From Henriciella sp. (GTDB taxonomy: Bacteria > Pseudomonadota > Alphaproteobacteria > Caulobacterales > Hyphomonadaceae): DNA of 64,000 nucleotides. The stretch is taken from NCBI GenBank assembly GCA_017642885.1, contig JAEPOM010000009.1:1-64000 (forward strand). Direction: 5' to 3'. Shown piece after piece: positions 53,810 through 63,297 of this stretch (position 1 is the first letter of the stretch; every line of letters starts with the position of its first letter). Under the pieces are notes generated by a model. The model worked only from the letters and a program-made list of their open reading frames with translations, searched no databases and was not told where the DNA came from. A program made the translations under genes and the position numbers.

Positions 53810-54420
53810 CCGACATTTACATCGTCCGTCATGGCAACACGTTTGACAAAGGCGACGTGGTCACCCGCGTCGGCGCGCGGACGGATTTGCCGCTTTCAGC
53901 GTCTGGCGAGGTCCAGGCGGAGGGGCTTGCGGCCCACTTTCTGGACCGCGTACCGCACGGGTTTAGCGCGGCGTATTGCAGTGCTCTGCTGCGAACGCGG
54001 CAGACAGCCGAGACCATACTGAGCGCTCACGCTGAAGCGCCGGAGCTTCGTGTGCTCGATTTCCTCCGCGAGGTCGATTACGGCCCAGATGAAAATCAGC
54101 CGGAAGATACAGTGATTGCCCGTATCGGCGAAGCGGCGCTGGAAGCGTGGGATCGGGATGCAGTGCCGCCACCAGGTTGGGACATCTCGCCCGAAGACAT
54201 CATAGCAGACTGGGCGAACCTGTTGGACGCGCTGTCCGGGCTGCAGCAATCACCCCCCGTCCTGATCGTGACGTCCAATGGCATCGCCCGATTTGTACTA
54301 GATGCGGTGACAAAAGTTCTGTGCGAGCTGAACTCGATCAAACTAAAAACCGGCGCGTACGGATTAATCCGCACCGACAAGGATGGAGCAGCGCTCCTCA
54401 ACTGGAACGTCCGTCCCTAA
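53806..54420 (+). CDS. histidine phosphatase family protein
   Basis: Phosphatase (204 aa) of the phosphoglycerate-mutase/RHG superfamily. The phospho-accepting His is in 'IYIVRHGNTFDKGD', with 'YCSALLRTRQTAETIL' and a C-terminal 'LIVTSNGIARFVLDAV' in place of the commoner V-S-H-G, so the second His is replaced by Asn here. It could dephosphorylate Kdo-8-phosphate in lieu of KdsC, suggested only by its coupling to kdsB (4-nt ATGA overlap) and kdsA next door; no HAD-type KdsC is present. Its TAA stop overlaps the convergent kdsA stop. Confidence 0.85.
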   Translation: MTDIYIVRHGNTFDKGDVVTRVGARTDLPLSASGEVQAEGLAAHFLDRVPHGFSAAYCSALLRTRQTAETILSAHAEAPELRVLDFLREVDYGPDENQPEDTVIARIGEAALEAWDRDAVPPPGWDISPEDIIADWANLLDALSGLQQSPPVLIVTSNGIARFVLDAVTKVLCELNSIKLKTGAYGLIRTDKDGAALLNWNVRP

Positions 54421-55265
54421 TTCACGATTTCGTGGATAGCTTTGAGCTGGGTCAGCATGGGTCGTGCTGCGTCCAAAGGCAGGCAGCTTGGGCCATCGCA
54501 CAAGGCTTTGTCGGGATCGGTGTGAAACTCCAGGAAGACGCCATCCGCGCCCGCCGCGATTGCGGATTTGGCGATCGTGCTTACGCCCTCGCGACGTCCA
54601 CCGGTTGAGGCGCCAGCGGTGCGCGGGTCGGCCCCAGGCAACTGAACCGCATGGGTGGCGTCAATCGTTACAGGGCATCCCAGCGCTTGCATCTGCTGAA
54701 TACCGAGCATGTCGACGACGAGATTATTGTACCCGAAACTGCTTCCGCGCTCACACAGGATGACGCGGTCTCCGGAGAGTACTTCACCGATCTTCGAGAC
54801 AATGTTCTTGGTGTCCCATGGGGCTAGGAATTGGGCCTTTTTGACCTGGATTGCGCTGCCTGTTTCGGCTGCGGCTTTTGCCGTTGCGACCACGAGGTCC
54901 GTCTGGCGACAGAGGAAAGCCGGGATCTGAACAATGTCAGCGACTTTAGCGACGGAGTCGGCTTGATACGGCTCGTGCAGGTCGGTGCAGATGCCGACGC
55001 CAAGCTCCTGTTTGATCTCGGCCAGCATGGGCAAGCCCTGTTCGAAGCCTGGCCCGCGATAAGATGTGATCGAAGACCGGTTCGCCTTGTCGAAGCTGGC
55101 TTTGAAAATGTAAGGTAAGCCAAGGTCTTCGCAGATCGCTTTCAGCTCTTTGCCAACCGTGACCGCGAGCTCGATATCTTCCAACACATTGAGCCCGGCG
55201 ATCACGCAGAGCGGTTGACCTGTTCCGATTTTCCAGTCCAGGGAGTCGATCGCAACAACACTCAT
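54417..55265 (-). CDS. kdsA: 3-deoxy-8-phosphooctulonate synthase
   Basis: Condenses arabinose-5-phosphate and phosphoenolpyruvate to Kdo-8-phosphate (282 aa). Blocks: 'PLCVIAGLNVLEDIELAVTVGKELK', 'FKASFDKANRSSITSYRGPGFEQGLPMLAEIK', 'TDLHEPYQADSVAKVADIVQIPAFLCRQTDLVVA', 'VKKAQFLAPWDTKNIV' and 'LCERGSSFGYNNLVVDML'. Motif positions match KdsA; the N (in 'AGLNVLED') in place of a metal-binding Cys suggests the metal-independent class. ATG 55265 has an AGAGGT site; the frame runs to 55388. Confidence 0.95.
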   Translation of the reverse strand: MSVVAIDSLDWKIGTGQPLCVIAGLNVLEDIELAVTVGKELKAICEDLGLPYIFKASFDKANRSSITSYRGPGFEQGLPMLAEIKQELGVGICTDLHEPYQADSVAKVADIVQIPAFLCRQTDLVVATAKAAAETGSAIQVKKAQFLAPWDTKNIVSKIGEVLSGDRVILCERGSSFGYNNLVVDMLGIQQMQALGCPVTIDATHAVQLPGADPRTAGASTGGRREGVSTIAKSAIAAGADGVFLEFHTDPDKALCDGPSCLPLDAARPMLTQLKAIHEIVN

Positions 55266-55438
55266 ATCTGACCTCTGATCGCTGTTAAGTTGCGCAGCTC
55301 TTAGTCGCTCCGTGCCGCTTTGGCCAGTGAGCGCCGACACGTTCGGCATGAAGATTGAAAGAGCGAATTGCAAATGCTGACTGTACAAAACCGAGCTGCG
55401 TGTTATAGGCCGGGGAAATCATATAAAGGATCGTTGAT

Positions 55439-56833
55439 ATGTCTCAGGACTTCGCTGTCGCTGACATCAGCCAGGCCGAGTTTGGCCGAATGGAAATCGA
55501 GATTGCCGAAACTGAAATGCCAGGCCTGATGGCTGCGCGTGAGGAATTCGGCGCCAGCCAGCCTCTCAAAGGCGCGCTCATTGCCGGATCGCTCCACATG
55601 ACGATCCAGACGGCCGTCTTGATCCAGACCCTAGAAGCGCTTGGCGCAGAAGTGCGCTGGGCGAGCTGCAACATCTATTCAACGCAGGATCACGCTGCCG
55701 CTGCGATTGCAGATGCAGGCACGCCGGTCTTCGCCCACAAGGGTGAAACACTCGACGAGTACTGGCAGTTTGCTGACCGCATCTTTGAGTGGCCAGATGG
55801 CAAGACCGTCAACCTGATCCTCGATGATGGCGGCGACGCGACCATGTATCTGATCATCGGCGAAAAGGCCGAAGCGGATCCGTCAATTCTCGACAATCCA
55901 GGGTCCGAAGAAGAAGAGGCTCTGTTCCGCCAGATCCGCAAGCGCATGACGGAAACTCCCGGTTGGTTCTCACGCATCAAGGCGAACATTCGCGGCGTTT
56001 CGGAAGAAACCACAACCGGCGTGAACCGCCTTTACCAGCTCGCCACCAAGAATGAGCTGCCCTTCCCCGCGATCAACGTGAACGACTCCGTCACGAAATC
56101 GAAGTTCGACAACAAGTATGGCTGTAAGGAATCGCTCGTGGATGCGATCCGCCGCGGTACCGATGTAATGATGGCCGGAAAGACGGCTTTTGTTGCCGGT
56201 TATGGCGATGTCGGTAAAGGCTCCGCAGCGTCTCTGTCCGGCTCTGGCGCCCGCGTCACGGTCTCTGAAGTTGACCCGATCTGCGCGCTTCAGGCAGCGA
56301 TGGACGGCTATGACGTTCAAACCATCGACACGATGGCGCCGAAAGCGGACATCTTTGTCACCGCGACCGGTAACAAGGACATCCTCACCGTCGATCACAT
56401 GCGCGCCATGAAAGACATGGCGATCGTTTGTAATATCGGTCACTTCGACAATGAAATTCAGGTCGAAGGCCTGCGCAATTTCAAGTGGACCAACATCAAG
56501 CCGCAAGTCGACATGATCACCTTCCCGGATGGCAAGCGGATCATCCTCTTGTCAGAAGGTCGCCTGGTGAACCTCGGCAATGCAACGGGGCATCCAAGCT
56601 TCGTTATGTCGGCCTCTTTCACCAACCAGACGCTGGCGCAAATCGCTCTCCACGAGAACAAAGGCGAGTATGGCAACGAAGTTTATACGCTGCCGAAGCA
56701 CCTCGATGAGAAGGTCGCGCGCCTGCACCTCGACAAGCTCGGTGTTGAGCTGACCAACCTTTCGAACGAGCAGGCCGATTATATCGGTGTGACGACCGAA
56801 GGTCCTTTCAAGCCAGAGCATTATCGCTACTAA
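55439..56833 (+). CDS. ahcY: adenosylhomocysteinase
   Basis: NAD-dependent hydrolase (464 aa) splitting S-adenosylhomocysteine to adenosine and homocysteine, relieving product inhibition of methyltransferases. Landmarks: '[21 protein letters not shown]', '[13 protein letters not shown]', '[27 protein letters not shown]', NAD motif '[16 protein letters not shown]' and the C-terminal 'PFKPEHYRY'. AAAGGA is 9 nt before the ATG. It is 23 bp upstream of metK, a SAM-recycling pair. I looked for a SAM- or SAH-type riboswitch in 55266-55438 and recognised none. Confidence 0.97.
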   Translation: MSQDFAVADISQAEFGRMEIEIAETEMPGLMAAREEFGASQPLKGALIAGSLHMTIQTAVLIQTLEALGAEVRWASCNIYSTQDHAAAAIADAGTPVFAHKGETLDEYWQFADRIFEWPDGKTVNLILDDGGDATMYLIIGEKAEADPSILDNPGSEEEEALFRQIRKRMTETPGWFSRIKANIRGVSEETTTGVNRLYQLATKNELPFPAINVNDSVTKSKFDNKYGCKESLVDAIRRGTDVMMAGKTAFVAGYGDVGKGSAASLSGSGARVTVSEVDPICALQAAMDGYDVQTIDTMAPKADIFVTATGNKDILTVDHMRAMKDMAIVCNIGHFDNEIQVEGLRNFKWTNIKPQVDMITFPDGKRIILLSEGRLVNLGNATGHPSFVMSASFTNQTLAQIALHENKGEYGNEVYTLPKHLDEKVARLHLDKLGVELTNLSNEQADYIGVTTEGPFKPEHYRY

Positions 56834-56856
56834 CCCCCTGCTTCAGGAGACTGACC

Positions 56857-58038
56857 ATGCCGCTACAGCATCACGAATTTACCTCCGAGAGCGTTTCTGA
56901 GGGACACCCGGACAAGGTTTCAGACCAGATTTCCGACGCTATTGTCGATCTGTTTCTGAGCAAGGACCCGACCGCGAAAGTCGCGGTGGAAACGCTGACC
57001 ACGACCAATCGCGTGGTGCTGGCGGGTGAAGTTCGCACCAATAATGGTGCGGTCATCACCAAGGACGAGATGAACCAAGCGGCGCGTGATGTGGTCAAAG
57101 CCATCGGCTATGAGCAGGACGGCTTCCATTGGGAAAAGATGACGGTCGAGAACCATGTTCACGGTCAATCGGCAGAAATCGCGCAAGGAGTCGAAGCCGG
57201 GCAGGGCCTGCACCAGGAAGAAGGCGCCGGCGACCAGGGCATCATGTTTGGCTATGCCACGGATGAAACTCCTGAACTGATGCCAGCCACTCTGGTCTAC
57301 TCGCATCAGATCCTGCGCAAGCTAGCCGAGCTTCGTCATAATGGCACACACCCTGAACTTGAGCCGGACGCAAAAAGCCAGGTGACGCTGCAATATGACG
57401 GCTCACGCCCGGTCGGTGTGAACGCGGTCGTGGTCTCGCACCAACACACAGAAGCGGCCACTTTGGAGCAGTTGCGAGAAATTATTCGCCCGGTATTGCA
57501 CGATGTGCTGCCAAAGGGCTGGTTCCCAGACGAAGACAAATTCTACGTCAACCCAACCGGTCGTTTCGTGATTGGTGGACCTGACGGAGATGCTGGCCTG
57601 ACAGGCCGCAAGATTATTGTCGACACTTATGGCGGTGCTGCGCCCCATGGTGGCGGCGCATTTTCCGGCAAGGATCCTTCCAAAGTTGACCGCTCCGCAG
57701 CTTACGCGACCCGCTATCTTGCAAAGAACGTTGTCGCTGCTGGACTGGCGAAACGCTGCAACATTCAGGTCAGCTACGCGATTGGCGTCGCACAGCCTCT
57801 GTCGCTTTATGTCGATACTTTCGGGACAGGCGCCGTCGGCGAAGACACAATCGCCAAGAAATTGCGCGAGCTCGTCGATCTGTCACCTCGCGGCATCCGC
57901 AATCACCTCAAGCTTGAGGCGCCAATCTACTCTCCATCAGCGGCCTATGGCCATTTTGGCCGGACCCCAAGTGAAGATGGCGGCTTCAGCTGGGAGCGCA
58001 CTGATTTGGTAAGTGAACTCTCCGCACTCCTGCAGTAA
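56857..58038 (+). CDS. metK: S-adenosylmethionine synthase
   Basis: Makes SAM from methionine and ATP (393 aa). Signature hexapeptide '[15 protein letters not shown]' and P-loop-like '[16 protein letters not shown]' are present, with the N-terminal '[24 protein letters not shown]'. Length is typical for the family. AGGAGA precedes the ATG by 6 nt. A hairpin lies 38-76 nt after the stop. Confidence 0.98.
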   Translation: MPLQHHEFTSESVSEGHPDKVSDQISDAIVDLFLSKDPTAKVAVETLTTTNRVVLAGEVRTNNGAVITKDEMNQAARDVVKAIGYEQDGFHWEKMTVENHVHGQSAEIAQGVEAGQGLHQEEGAGDQGIMFGYATDETPELMPATLVYSHQILRKLAELRHNGTHPELEPDAKSQVTLQYDGSRPVGVNAVVVSHQHTEAATLEQLREIIRPVLHDVLPKGWFPDEDKFYVNPTGRFVIGGPDGDAGLTGRKIIVDTYGGAAPHGGGAFSGKDPSKVDRSAAYATRYLAKNVVAAGLAKRCNIQVSYAIGVAQPLSLYVDTFGTGAVGEDTIAKKLRELVDLSPRGIRNHLKLEAPIYSPSAAYGHFGRTPSEDGGFSWERTDLVSELSALLQ

Positions 58039-58075
58039 ATATTTCAATCTGCCCATTATTGCGGCAACTATGCTT

Positions 58076-58114
58076 GATTTTCTTCAGTTCGTCTTTCGGC
58101 GGATGAGGAAAATC
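58076..58114 (+). other. inverted repeat downstream of metK
   Basis: An 11-bp stem (58076-58086 with 58104-58114, one U-G pair) closes a 17-nt loop. The stem is A/T-rich and no T-run follows, so it is not a standard rho-independent terminator; it may stabilise the metK message 3' end or be an accidental palindrome. Confidence 0.3.
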
Positions 58115-58201
58115 CAAAATTACTGTTGTCGCCCGCGCAGCGATGTGCATACCTCGGCAGTTGAATGATTGGAGAGCGATCTTCACCAGAGGGAGTCATT
58201 C

Positions 58202-59200
58202 GTGCGTAAAGTAGAACCGTTTTTTTCCGTGTTGATCGTCAATTTCAATGCTGGCGATTTATTGCAGGCGGCAATAAATTCCCTTAAAATTCAAACATTT
58301 AGAGATTTCGAAGTCGTCATCGTGGATAATGATAGCGAGGACCAGTCGGCGGAAAATCTGGATGTTGAAGGCTTGCCAGCGATTCGCGTTTTACGCGAAA
58401 ATCAGAATCATGGCTTTGCACGCGGCAACAATCTGGCGGCGGAAACAGCAAATGGACAATGGCTGGCGCTGTTAAACCCGGATGCGGTCGCGGATGAGAA
58501 CTGGCTGACCGAAATTCATGCAGCCACTGCGCGCCACGATTCCTGCCGCGTATTTGCCTGCAGCCAGATCAATATGGACGCGCCTGAGCTCCTGGATGGT
58601 GCCGGAGACGCCTATTTCGCGTTCGGCATTCCGTGGCGCGGAGGATTTGAGCATCCGATCTCGGAGCTCCCCAGCAAGGACAGTCACTGCTTCAGCCCGT
58701 GTGGCGCAAGTGCTGTCTACGAGCGGTCTTTGTTCCTCGAGATGGGCGGCTTTGACGAGCGGTTCTTCTGCTATTGCGAAGATGTCGATCTGGGGATTCG
58801 CTTGCAGTTGAGCGGCGAAAAATGCGTGTTCTTGCCGGACGCAGTTATTCATCACAAAGGTAGCGCCACCAGCGGGCGCTATTCCTATTTCACGATGTAT
58901 CACGGTTTCCGCAATCGCACCTGGGCTTACATCAAGAATATGCCACTCGCCTTCTTGTTGCTGACCTTGCCAGGGCACTTGGCCTTGATGGGCTATAACT
59001 ATTTCAACAATCTCGGAAATGCCGATGTCAAAGGCATGCGAGAAGGCATGTGGGACGGCTTAAAAAAAGGGTGGGCGCTGCGGCGCAATGGTCAATACCG
59101 CGTGCGACCGACCCACCAGTCGATCTGGCACTTGATGCAGTCCATGTCCTGGAACCCCGTGCGCTTGTCTTCGCGCAGCGTGCATGTCTGGGCCGTTTAG
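58202..59200 (+). CDS. family 2 glycosyltransferase (rhamnosyltransferase-like)
   Basis: GT-A glycosyltransferase of 332 aa. 'FSVLIVNFNAGDLLQAAINSLKIQ', 'VVIVDNDSEDQSAENL', 'ENQNHGFARGNNLAAETANGQWLALLNPDAVAD' and 'MGGFDERFFCYCEDVDLGIRLQLSG' match the WbbL/RfbF-like GT2 group, whose members often transfer rhamnose. A hydrophobic stretch near residue 260 ('LAFLLLTLPGHLALMGY') may associate with the membrane. GTG 58202 has GGGAG 6 nt upstream; TTG 58169 is a longer option. It is convergent with galE. Confidence 0.88.
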   Translation: MRKVEPFFSVLIVNFNAGDLLQAAINSLKIQTFRDFEVVIVDNDSEDQSAENLDVEGLPAIRVLRENQNHGFARGNNLAAETANGQWLALLNPDAVADENWLTEIHAATARHDSCRVFACSQINMDAPELLDGAGDAYFAFGIPWRGGFEHPISELPSKDSHCFSPCGASAVYERSLFLEMGGFDERFFCYCEDVDLGIRLQLSGEKCVFLPDAVIHHKGSATSGRYSYFTMYHGFRNRTWAYIKNMPLAFLLLTLPGHLALMGYNYFNNLGNADVKGMREGMWDGLKKGWALRRNGQYRVRPTHQSIWHLMQSMSWNPVRLSSRSVHVWAV

Positions 59201-59204
59201 GCGC

Positions 59205-60191
59205 TCAGTTCAGATCCCAGACTGTCTTGTGAAAATTCCAGGCGGACGAGACAATCGTGTCCATGTCTGAATGTTCCGGCTCCCAACCAAGGATGGCCTT
59301 GGATTTAGATGTGTCAGCATAAAGCGCAATCGCGTCGCCGGGGCGACGGGGGCTGATCTCGACTGGAACCGGTTTGCCAACCGCGCGTTCGACCGCATTC
59401 AGAACCTGCTTAACCGTGAAGCCATTTCCAGTCCCGAGATTAAGCTGTAGGCTCTCGCCGGTTTGGTCGATATGTTCCGCGGCCATGATGTGTGCCGCAA
59501 CCAGGTCCGCGATGTGGATATAGTCGCGAATGCAGGTGCCATCCGGGGTCGGATAATCGTCGCCAAAGAGTTTCATGCCCTGGCCAATCCCCGCCGCTGC
59601 CTTCAGGGCATTCGGAATGAGATGCGTTTCAGGATCGTGCTCTTCCCCAACTTCGCCATCAAGGTCTGCGCCCGCGGCGTTGAAGTAGCGAAGCGCCGCG
59701 TAGCGGAGGCCTTCTGCCCGTGAGAGGTCTTCCAGGATCGTCTCGACCATCAGTTTCGAGCGGCCGTAAACGCTGACCGGTCGTTTCGGCATGTCCTCGA
59801 CCAGAGGCAACTTTTCCGGATCCCCATATATGGCGCAGGTCGATGAGAAGATGAAATTTTGCAGGCCAAGATCGATCATGGCGCGCAGCACATTTAAGGT
59901 TCCGGCGACATTGTTTTCGTAGAATAGACCGGGTTCTTTCTCCCCTTGGCCAACTTCAATATTTGCCGCGAAGTGCATCACCGCATCTGGGCGCACTTTT
60001 TCCAGTGCCGCCCGAATTTTGGGCTCATTGCGAATGTCGCCTTCAATCAGGTCGCCCCACTTTACGGCGTGGCGATGCCCGCTTGAGAAATTGTCGAACA
60101 CGACTGGTTCACGGCCGCTCATCTTGATGGCTTTGCAGGCATTGGAACCGATATAGCCGGCGCCGCCGATAACCAGAATCTTCTTGATCAC
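59205..60191 (-). CDS. galE: UDP-glucose 4-epimerase
   Basis: SDR enzyme (328 aa) interconverting UDP-glucose and UDP-galactose. 'ILVIGGAGYIGSNACKAIKMSG', 'PVVFDNFSSGHRHAVKWG', 'VMHFAANIEVGQGEKEPGLFYENNVAGTLNVL', 'FSSTCAIYG', the catalytic 'SVYGRSKLMVETIL' (YxxxK) and 'PDGTCIRDYIHIADL' are typical of GalE. I chose GTG 60191, preceded by AAGGGG; the frame runs to 60257. It could provide galactose for the surface glycan. Confidence 0.95.
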   Translation of the reverse strand: MIKKILVIGGAGYIGSNACKAIKMSGREPVVFDNFSSGHRHAVKWGDLIEGDIRNEPKIRAALEKVRPDAVMHFAANIEVGQGEKEPGLFYENNVAGTLNVLRAMIDLGLQNFIFSSTCAIYGDPEKLPLVEDMPKRPVSVYGRSKLMVETILEDLSRAEGLRYAALRYFNAAGADLDGEVGEEHDPETHLIPNALKAAAGIGQGMKLFGDDYPTPDGTCIRDYIHIADLVAAHIMAAEHIDQTGESLQLNLGTGNGFTVKQVLNAVERAVGKPVPVEISPRRPGDAIALYADTSKSKAILGWEPEHSDMDTIVSSAWNFHKTVWDLN

Positions 60192-60280
60192 GCTCAAGAC
60201 CCCTTTCTTGAAACTGTGCCAGAACAGCGCTGGGCCGATCTCACAAGTGTTCTGCAATCAAGAGCCGGGCCAAACAAGAC

Positions 60281-60457
60281 CTAGACGTCACGCTCGGATT
60301 GATCGAGATGGCGTTTGTCGCGATCGAGCTGTAGCTTGTCGCGCGCTTTCTCGGCTTTCGTGCGCCCAAATTTCACACGGTTCTCCTCGGCGCGCTGCGC
60401 TTTCTCTGCGCGCGTCTTGGCTTTGCGAAACTTGTTGAGATTTATCGGTTCCGCCAA
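60281..60457 (-). CDS. DUF4169-family small basic protein
   Basis: Small highly charged protein of 58 aa: 'AEPINLNKFRKAKTRAEKAQRAEENRVKFGRTKAEKARDKL'. This Lys/Arg/Glu-rich helix is the DUF4169 pattern of alphaproteobacteria. The longer frame from 60487 adds a non-conserved N-terminus; the conserved N-L-N-K-F block begins just after a TTG at 60457, two bases after the stop of the upstream gene, so a TTG start is likely. The function is unknown; it commonly lies near fumC, as here. Confidence 0.8.
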   Translation of the reverse strand: MAEPINLNKFRKAKTRAEKAQRAEENRVKFGRTKAEKARDKLQLDRDKRHLDQSERDV

Positions 60458-60459
60458 CC

Positions 60460-60759
60460 CTAGTCCCCGCGATGGGCGTTGCGCCATTGCTCCATAGCCA
60501 GAGAGATGGCGAAGGTTTCGCGATATTTCGGGCTGGAGGCCGGGCGCGGTGCTTTCGCTGAGGTGAGCGCCATGATCTCGGCCAGCATATTGTGCGCGGC
60601 CCCGGCTTGGCCAGCGCCAATGTAGGCGTGCAGCTCGACCAGTGCGCTGGATAGCGGATCATTGGCGCGGATGACGAAATACGGCTCGTCATCAGCGAGA
60701 CGCGGCATGACATCAAATTCGGATGGATTGGCTTTCGAGCCGACGGGCGCTGTGGTCAT
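60460..60759 (-). CDS. small hypothetical protein between fumC and DUF4169
   Basis: Protein of 99 aa, soluble: 'DVMPRLADDEPYFVIRANDPLSSALVELHAYIGAGQAGAAHNMLAEIMALTSA' then 'SPKYRETFAISLAMEQWRNAHRGD'. I do not recognise a family. The compact predicted helix content and its tight spacing to both neighbours (60 bp after fumC, 2 bp before the DUF4169 start) support a real, co-transcribed gene. Confidence 0.75.
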   Translation of the reverse strand: MTTAPVGSKANPSEFDVMPRLADDEPYFVIRANDPLSSALVELHAYIGAGQAGAAHNMLAEIMALTSAKAPRPASSPKYRETFAISLAMEQWRNAHRGD

Positions 60760-60819
60760 AGCGTAGGCACTCTCTTGTTGATTCTTGTGAGACTCTACAG
60801 GGATTTCTTCGATTCGAAA

Positions 60820-62229
60820 CTAGCTAGGCCCGATCATCTTCTCTGGTCGCACAATCGCGTCGAAATCTTCTGCTGGGATACCGTCTGCGATGGCCTCTTC
60901 GCGCAAGGTCGTGCCGTTCTTATGGGCCGTCTTGGCGATCTTGGCGGCGCGGTCATAGCCGTATTTCTCCTTCAGCGGCGTCACCAGCATGAGGGAGTTT
61001 TGCAGGCCCTTCTCGATATTTTCCAGGCGCGGCTCGATGCCGACGACGCAATTCTCCGTAAATGACACCGCTGCGTCTGCCAGCAAGCGAATCGACTGTA
61101 GCAAATTGTAGCTCATCATCGGATTGAAGACGTTGAGCTCGAAATGTCCCTGGCTGCCGGCAAAGCCAATCGCGGCATTGTTACCGTGAATATGCGCGCA
61201 GACCTGGGTCATCGCTTCGCACTGGGTTGGGTTCACTTTGCCCGGCATGATCGATGAGCCAGGCTCATTCTCTGGCAAGGCGAGTTCGCCAAGGCCGGAG
61301 CGCGGGCCGGATCCCAGGAAACGGATATCATTGGCGATCTTGAAGCAGGACATCGCCGCCGTCGTGATTGCGCCATGCGAAAACACCATGGCGTCATGCG
61401 CAGACAGGGCTTCGAACTTGTTTGGTGCAGTGACGAAGTTGAGACCCGTGATCTGAGCAATCTTCTCTGCGACGCCTTCGGCAAACCCAATCGGCGTTGA
61501 GAGGCCGGTGCCGACCGCTGTGCCGCCCTGGGCGAGCTCAAGCAGGCCGGGCAGGCTTTGTTCGATCCGCTGAATGCCCATCTCGATCATCTTGGTGTAG
61601 CCGGAAAATTCCTGGCCAAGCGTGACAGGCGTGGCGTCCTGGGTGTGGGTGCGGCCGATCTTGATGATGTCGGTCCAGGCTTGCGCCTTATCGTTCAGCG
61701 CATTGTGCAGCTGCTGCAAAGCCGGAAGCAGGCGATGCGTGATCTCTTCTGCGCAGGCAATGTGCATCGCCGTCGGAAAAGTATCGTTCGAGCTTTGGCT
61801 CATATTGCAATGATCGTTTGGGTGCACCGGGCTCTTGGAGCCGACCTCGCCGCCCAGTATTTCGATCGCGCGATTGGAGATCACTTCGTTGGCATTCATG
61901 TTTGACTGCGTGCCTGAGCCGGTTTGCCAGACGACCAGTGGGAAGTGATCGTTCAGCTTACCCTCGATGACTTCATTGGCGGCCGAAACAATTGCGCCGC
62001 CGAGTTTCGGGTCAAGCTTGCCAAGCGCCATATTGGTCTCGGCTGCGGCCCGTTTGACGACGCCAAGGGCCCGCACGATCGGGACTGGCTGCTTTTCCCA
62101 GCCAATCTTGAAATTTCCGAGGGATCGCTGCGCCTGAGCGCCCCAGTATTTGTCTCCTGGAACCTCTACCGGGCCCATTGTGTCGGATTCGATCCTTGGC
62201 GTTGCGCCCTTACCTTCAATCGTGCTCAT
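60820..62229 (-). CDS. fumC: class II fumarate hydratase
   Basis: Iron-independent fumarase (469 aa) of the TCA cycle, interconverting fumarate and malate. The superfamily signature is '[17 protein letters not shown]', with '[25 protein letters not shown]', '[22 protein letters not shown]' and '[20 protein letters not shown]'. Full length. First of a short minus-strand run with the 99-aa and DUF4169 genes. Confidence 0.97.
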   Translation of the reverse strand: MSTIEGKGATPRIESDTMGPVEVPGDKYWGAQAQRSLGNFKIGWEKQPVPIVRALGVVKRAAAETNMALGKLDPKLGGAIVSAANEVIEGKLNDHFPLVVWQTGSGTQSNMNANEVISNRAIEILGGEVGSKSPVHPNDHCNMSQSSNDTFPTAMHIACAEEITHRLLPALQQLHNALNDKAQAWTDIIKIGRTHTQDATPVTLGQEFSGYTKMIEMGIQRIEQSLPGLLELAQGGTAVGTGLSTPIGFAEGVAEKIAQITGLNFVTAPNKFEALSAHDAMVFSHGAITTAAMSCFKIANDIRFLGSGPRSGLGELALPENEPGSSIMPGKVNPTQCEAMTQVCAHIHGNNAAIGFAGSQGHFELNVFNPMMSYNLLQSIRLLADAAVSFTENCVVGIEPRLENIEKGLQNSLMLVTPLKEKYGYDRAAKIAKTAHKNGTTLREEAIADGIPAEDFDAIVRPEKMIGPS

Positions 62230-62326
62230 GCCGCAGTCTCCATGCAGGCCAAAATTCGTGCCTGCGAGGTAGCACGCTCTTACGAATGCGCAAGCGGGTG
62301 GGCTTGGTTCATACAGTCACAGGAGA

Positions 62327-62779
62327 TTAGTTGGCGGCGCTTCCTGATGCCTGAAGAGCGACGGGCGCTTCTTCCCAAATCTGCGTCTGGCAGATCGGCC
62401 CAATACAGCCTTTGACTTGCAAGCGACCGTCGCCGAGGCGCTTCAGGCGCGACGCATAGGTTTTATCATTCTCGGGATCATAGATCGTGCCGCCGCGCCA
62501 ATCTTTCTTCTTCTTGTCGAAGCCCTGCAGCATCAAAAGACCCAGCACCGGGTCGCCGGCTTTGGTCAGGGCCGTTTCCGGAGTATCGCCCGGCTCCATG
62601 GCGTTTGGATCGATCCAGGAGACGCGTCCACAGGGGCTGTCATCGCCGCAATCTTCGATGGTTACCGTGGAGGTCTTGGCCTGTGTCAGGAACGTCCCGT
62701 ACACATTATGCCCATCCTCCGCGTGTGCGGTTGCCCCCAACAAAACAACGCCTAGCGCCAATCCAGCCGTTCTGATCAT
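62327..62779 (-). CDS. DUF2147-domain secreted protein
   Basis: Protein of 150 aa with a signal peptide ('AGLALGVVLLGATAHAED', cleavage after A-H-A near residue 20) and a DUF2147 domain: 'YGTFLTQAKTSTVTIEDCGDDSPCGRVSWIDPNAM', 'GLLMLQGFDKKKKDWRGGTIYDPENDKTYASRLKRLGDGRLQVKGCIGPICQTQIWEEA'. Four Cys suggest disulfides in the periplasm. ATG 62779 has GGGAGAGG 5 nt upstream; the frame opens at 62980. The biological role of DUF2147 is unknown. Confidence 0.9.
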   Translation of the reverse strand: MIRTAGLALGVVLLGATAHAEDGHNVYGTFLTQAKTSTVTIEDCGDDSPCGRVSWIDPNAMEPGDTPETALTKAGDPVLGLLMLQGFDKKKKDWRGGTIYDPENDKTYASRLKRLGDGRLQVKGCIGPICQTQIWEEAPVALQASGSAAN

Positions 62780-62853
62780 CAGCCTCTCCCTTTGTACTCG
62801 TCTCCAATCACCGACTATGGCTGTATGTGGACAAATTTCCACCTTCACAGACA

Positions 62854-62868
62854 TTAAACCTCGTTTAC
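62854..62868. promoter_or_regulatory. possible CtrA box
   Basis: TTAA (62854-62857), seven bases, then TTAC (62865-62868) matches the CtrA consensus TTAA-N7-TTAA at 7 of 8 positions. It lies 11 nt before the DUF1489 start and 75 nt before the divergent DUF2147 start. A near match of this length occurs by chance, so this is tentative. Confidence 0.25.
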
Positions 62869-62878
62869 CTTCTCTGAC

Positions 62879-63292
62879 ATGATTCACATGGTGAAACTTT
62901 GCGTCGGGGCGGATGATGCTAGCGACATTGAGCGTTGGCAGCAGCGGGTGATGCAATCTTCGCCTTTGCCTTTCCATCATACGCGAATGGTTCCGAAACG
63001 TGCCGGAGAATTAAGCGATGGCGGATCGATGTTCTGGGTGACCAAAGGCATCATCCTGGTGCGTCAGCGCATTCTTGATGTGAAAGAGATAACCGATCGC
63101 GGCGGACGTAAAGCCTGTGAACTCGTCTTTGATCCGGAACTGATCGCCGTGGAGCCAACGCCGAAGCGCGCTTTCCAGGGCTGGCGTTATCTCAAACCCG
63201 ACGATGCACCCGCCGATCTCAAGCAAGGATCCGGCACGATTGAAATGCCCGCCAAGCTGCGCGCAAAACTGAGAGACGCGATGGTCTGGTAG
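62879..63292 (+). CDS. DUF1489-family protein
   Basis: Protein of 137 aa: 'MVKLCVGADDASDIERWQQRV' at the start, 'HHTRMVPKRAGELSDGGSMFWVTKGIILVRQRILDVKEI' and 'ELVFDPELIAVEPTPKRAFQGWRYLKPDDAPADL'. This is the DUF1489 pattern, a conserved alphaproteobacterial family of unknown function. No signal peptide. It is divergent from the DUF2147 gene and convergent with the next gene after 5 bp. Confidence 0.92.
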   Translation: MIHMVKLCVGADDASDIERWQQRVMQSSPLPFHHTRMVPKRAGELSDGGSMFWVTKGIILVRQRILDVKEITDRGGRKACELVFDPELIAVEPTPKRAFQGWRYLKPDDAPADLKQGSGTIEMPAKLRAKLRDAMVW

Positions 63293-63297
63293 CCCTC

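Noticed and set aside
55266-55438. Possible SAM- or SAH-sensing riboswitch upstream of ahcY-metK
   Set aside because: The position is right for one, but I found no consensus core of the SAM-II, SAM/SAH or SAH classes by eye.
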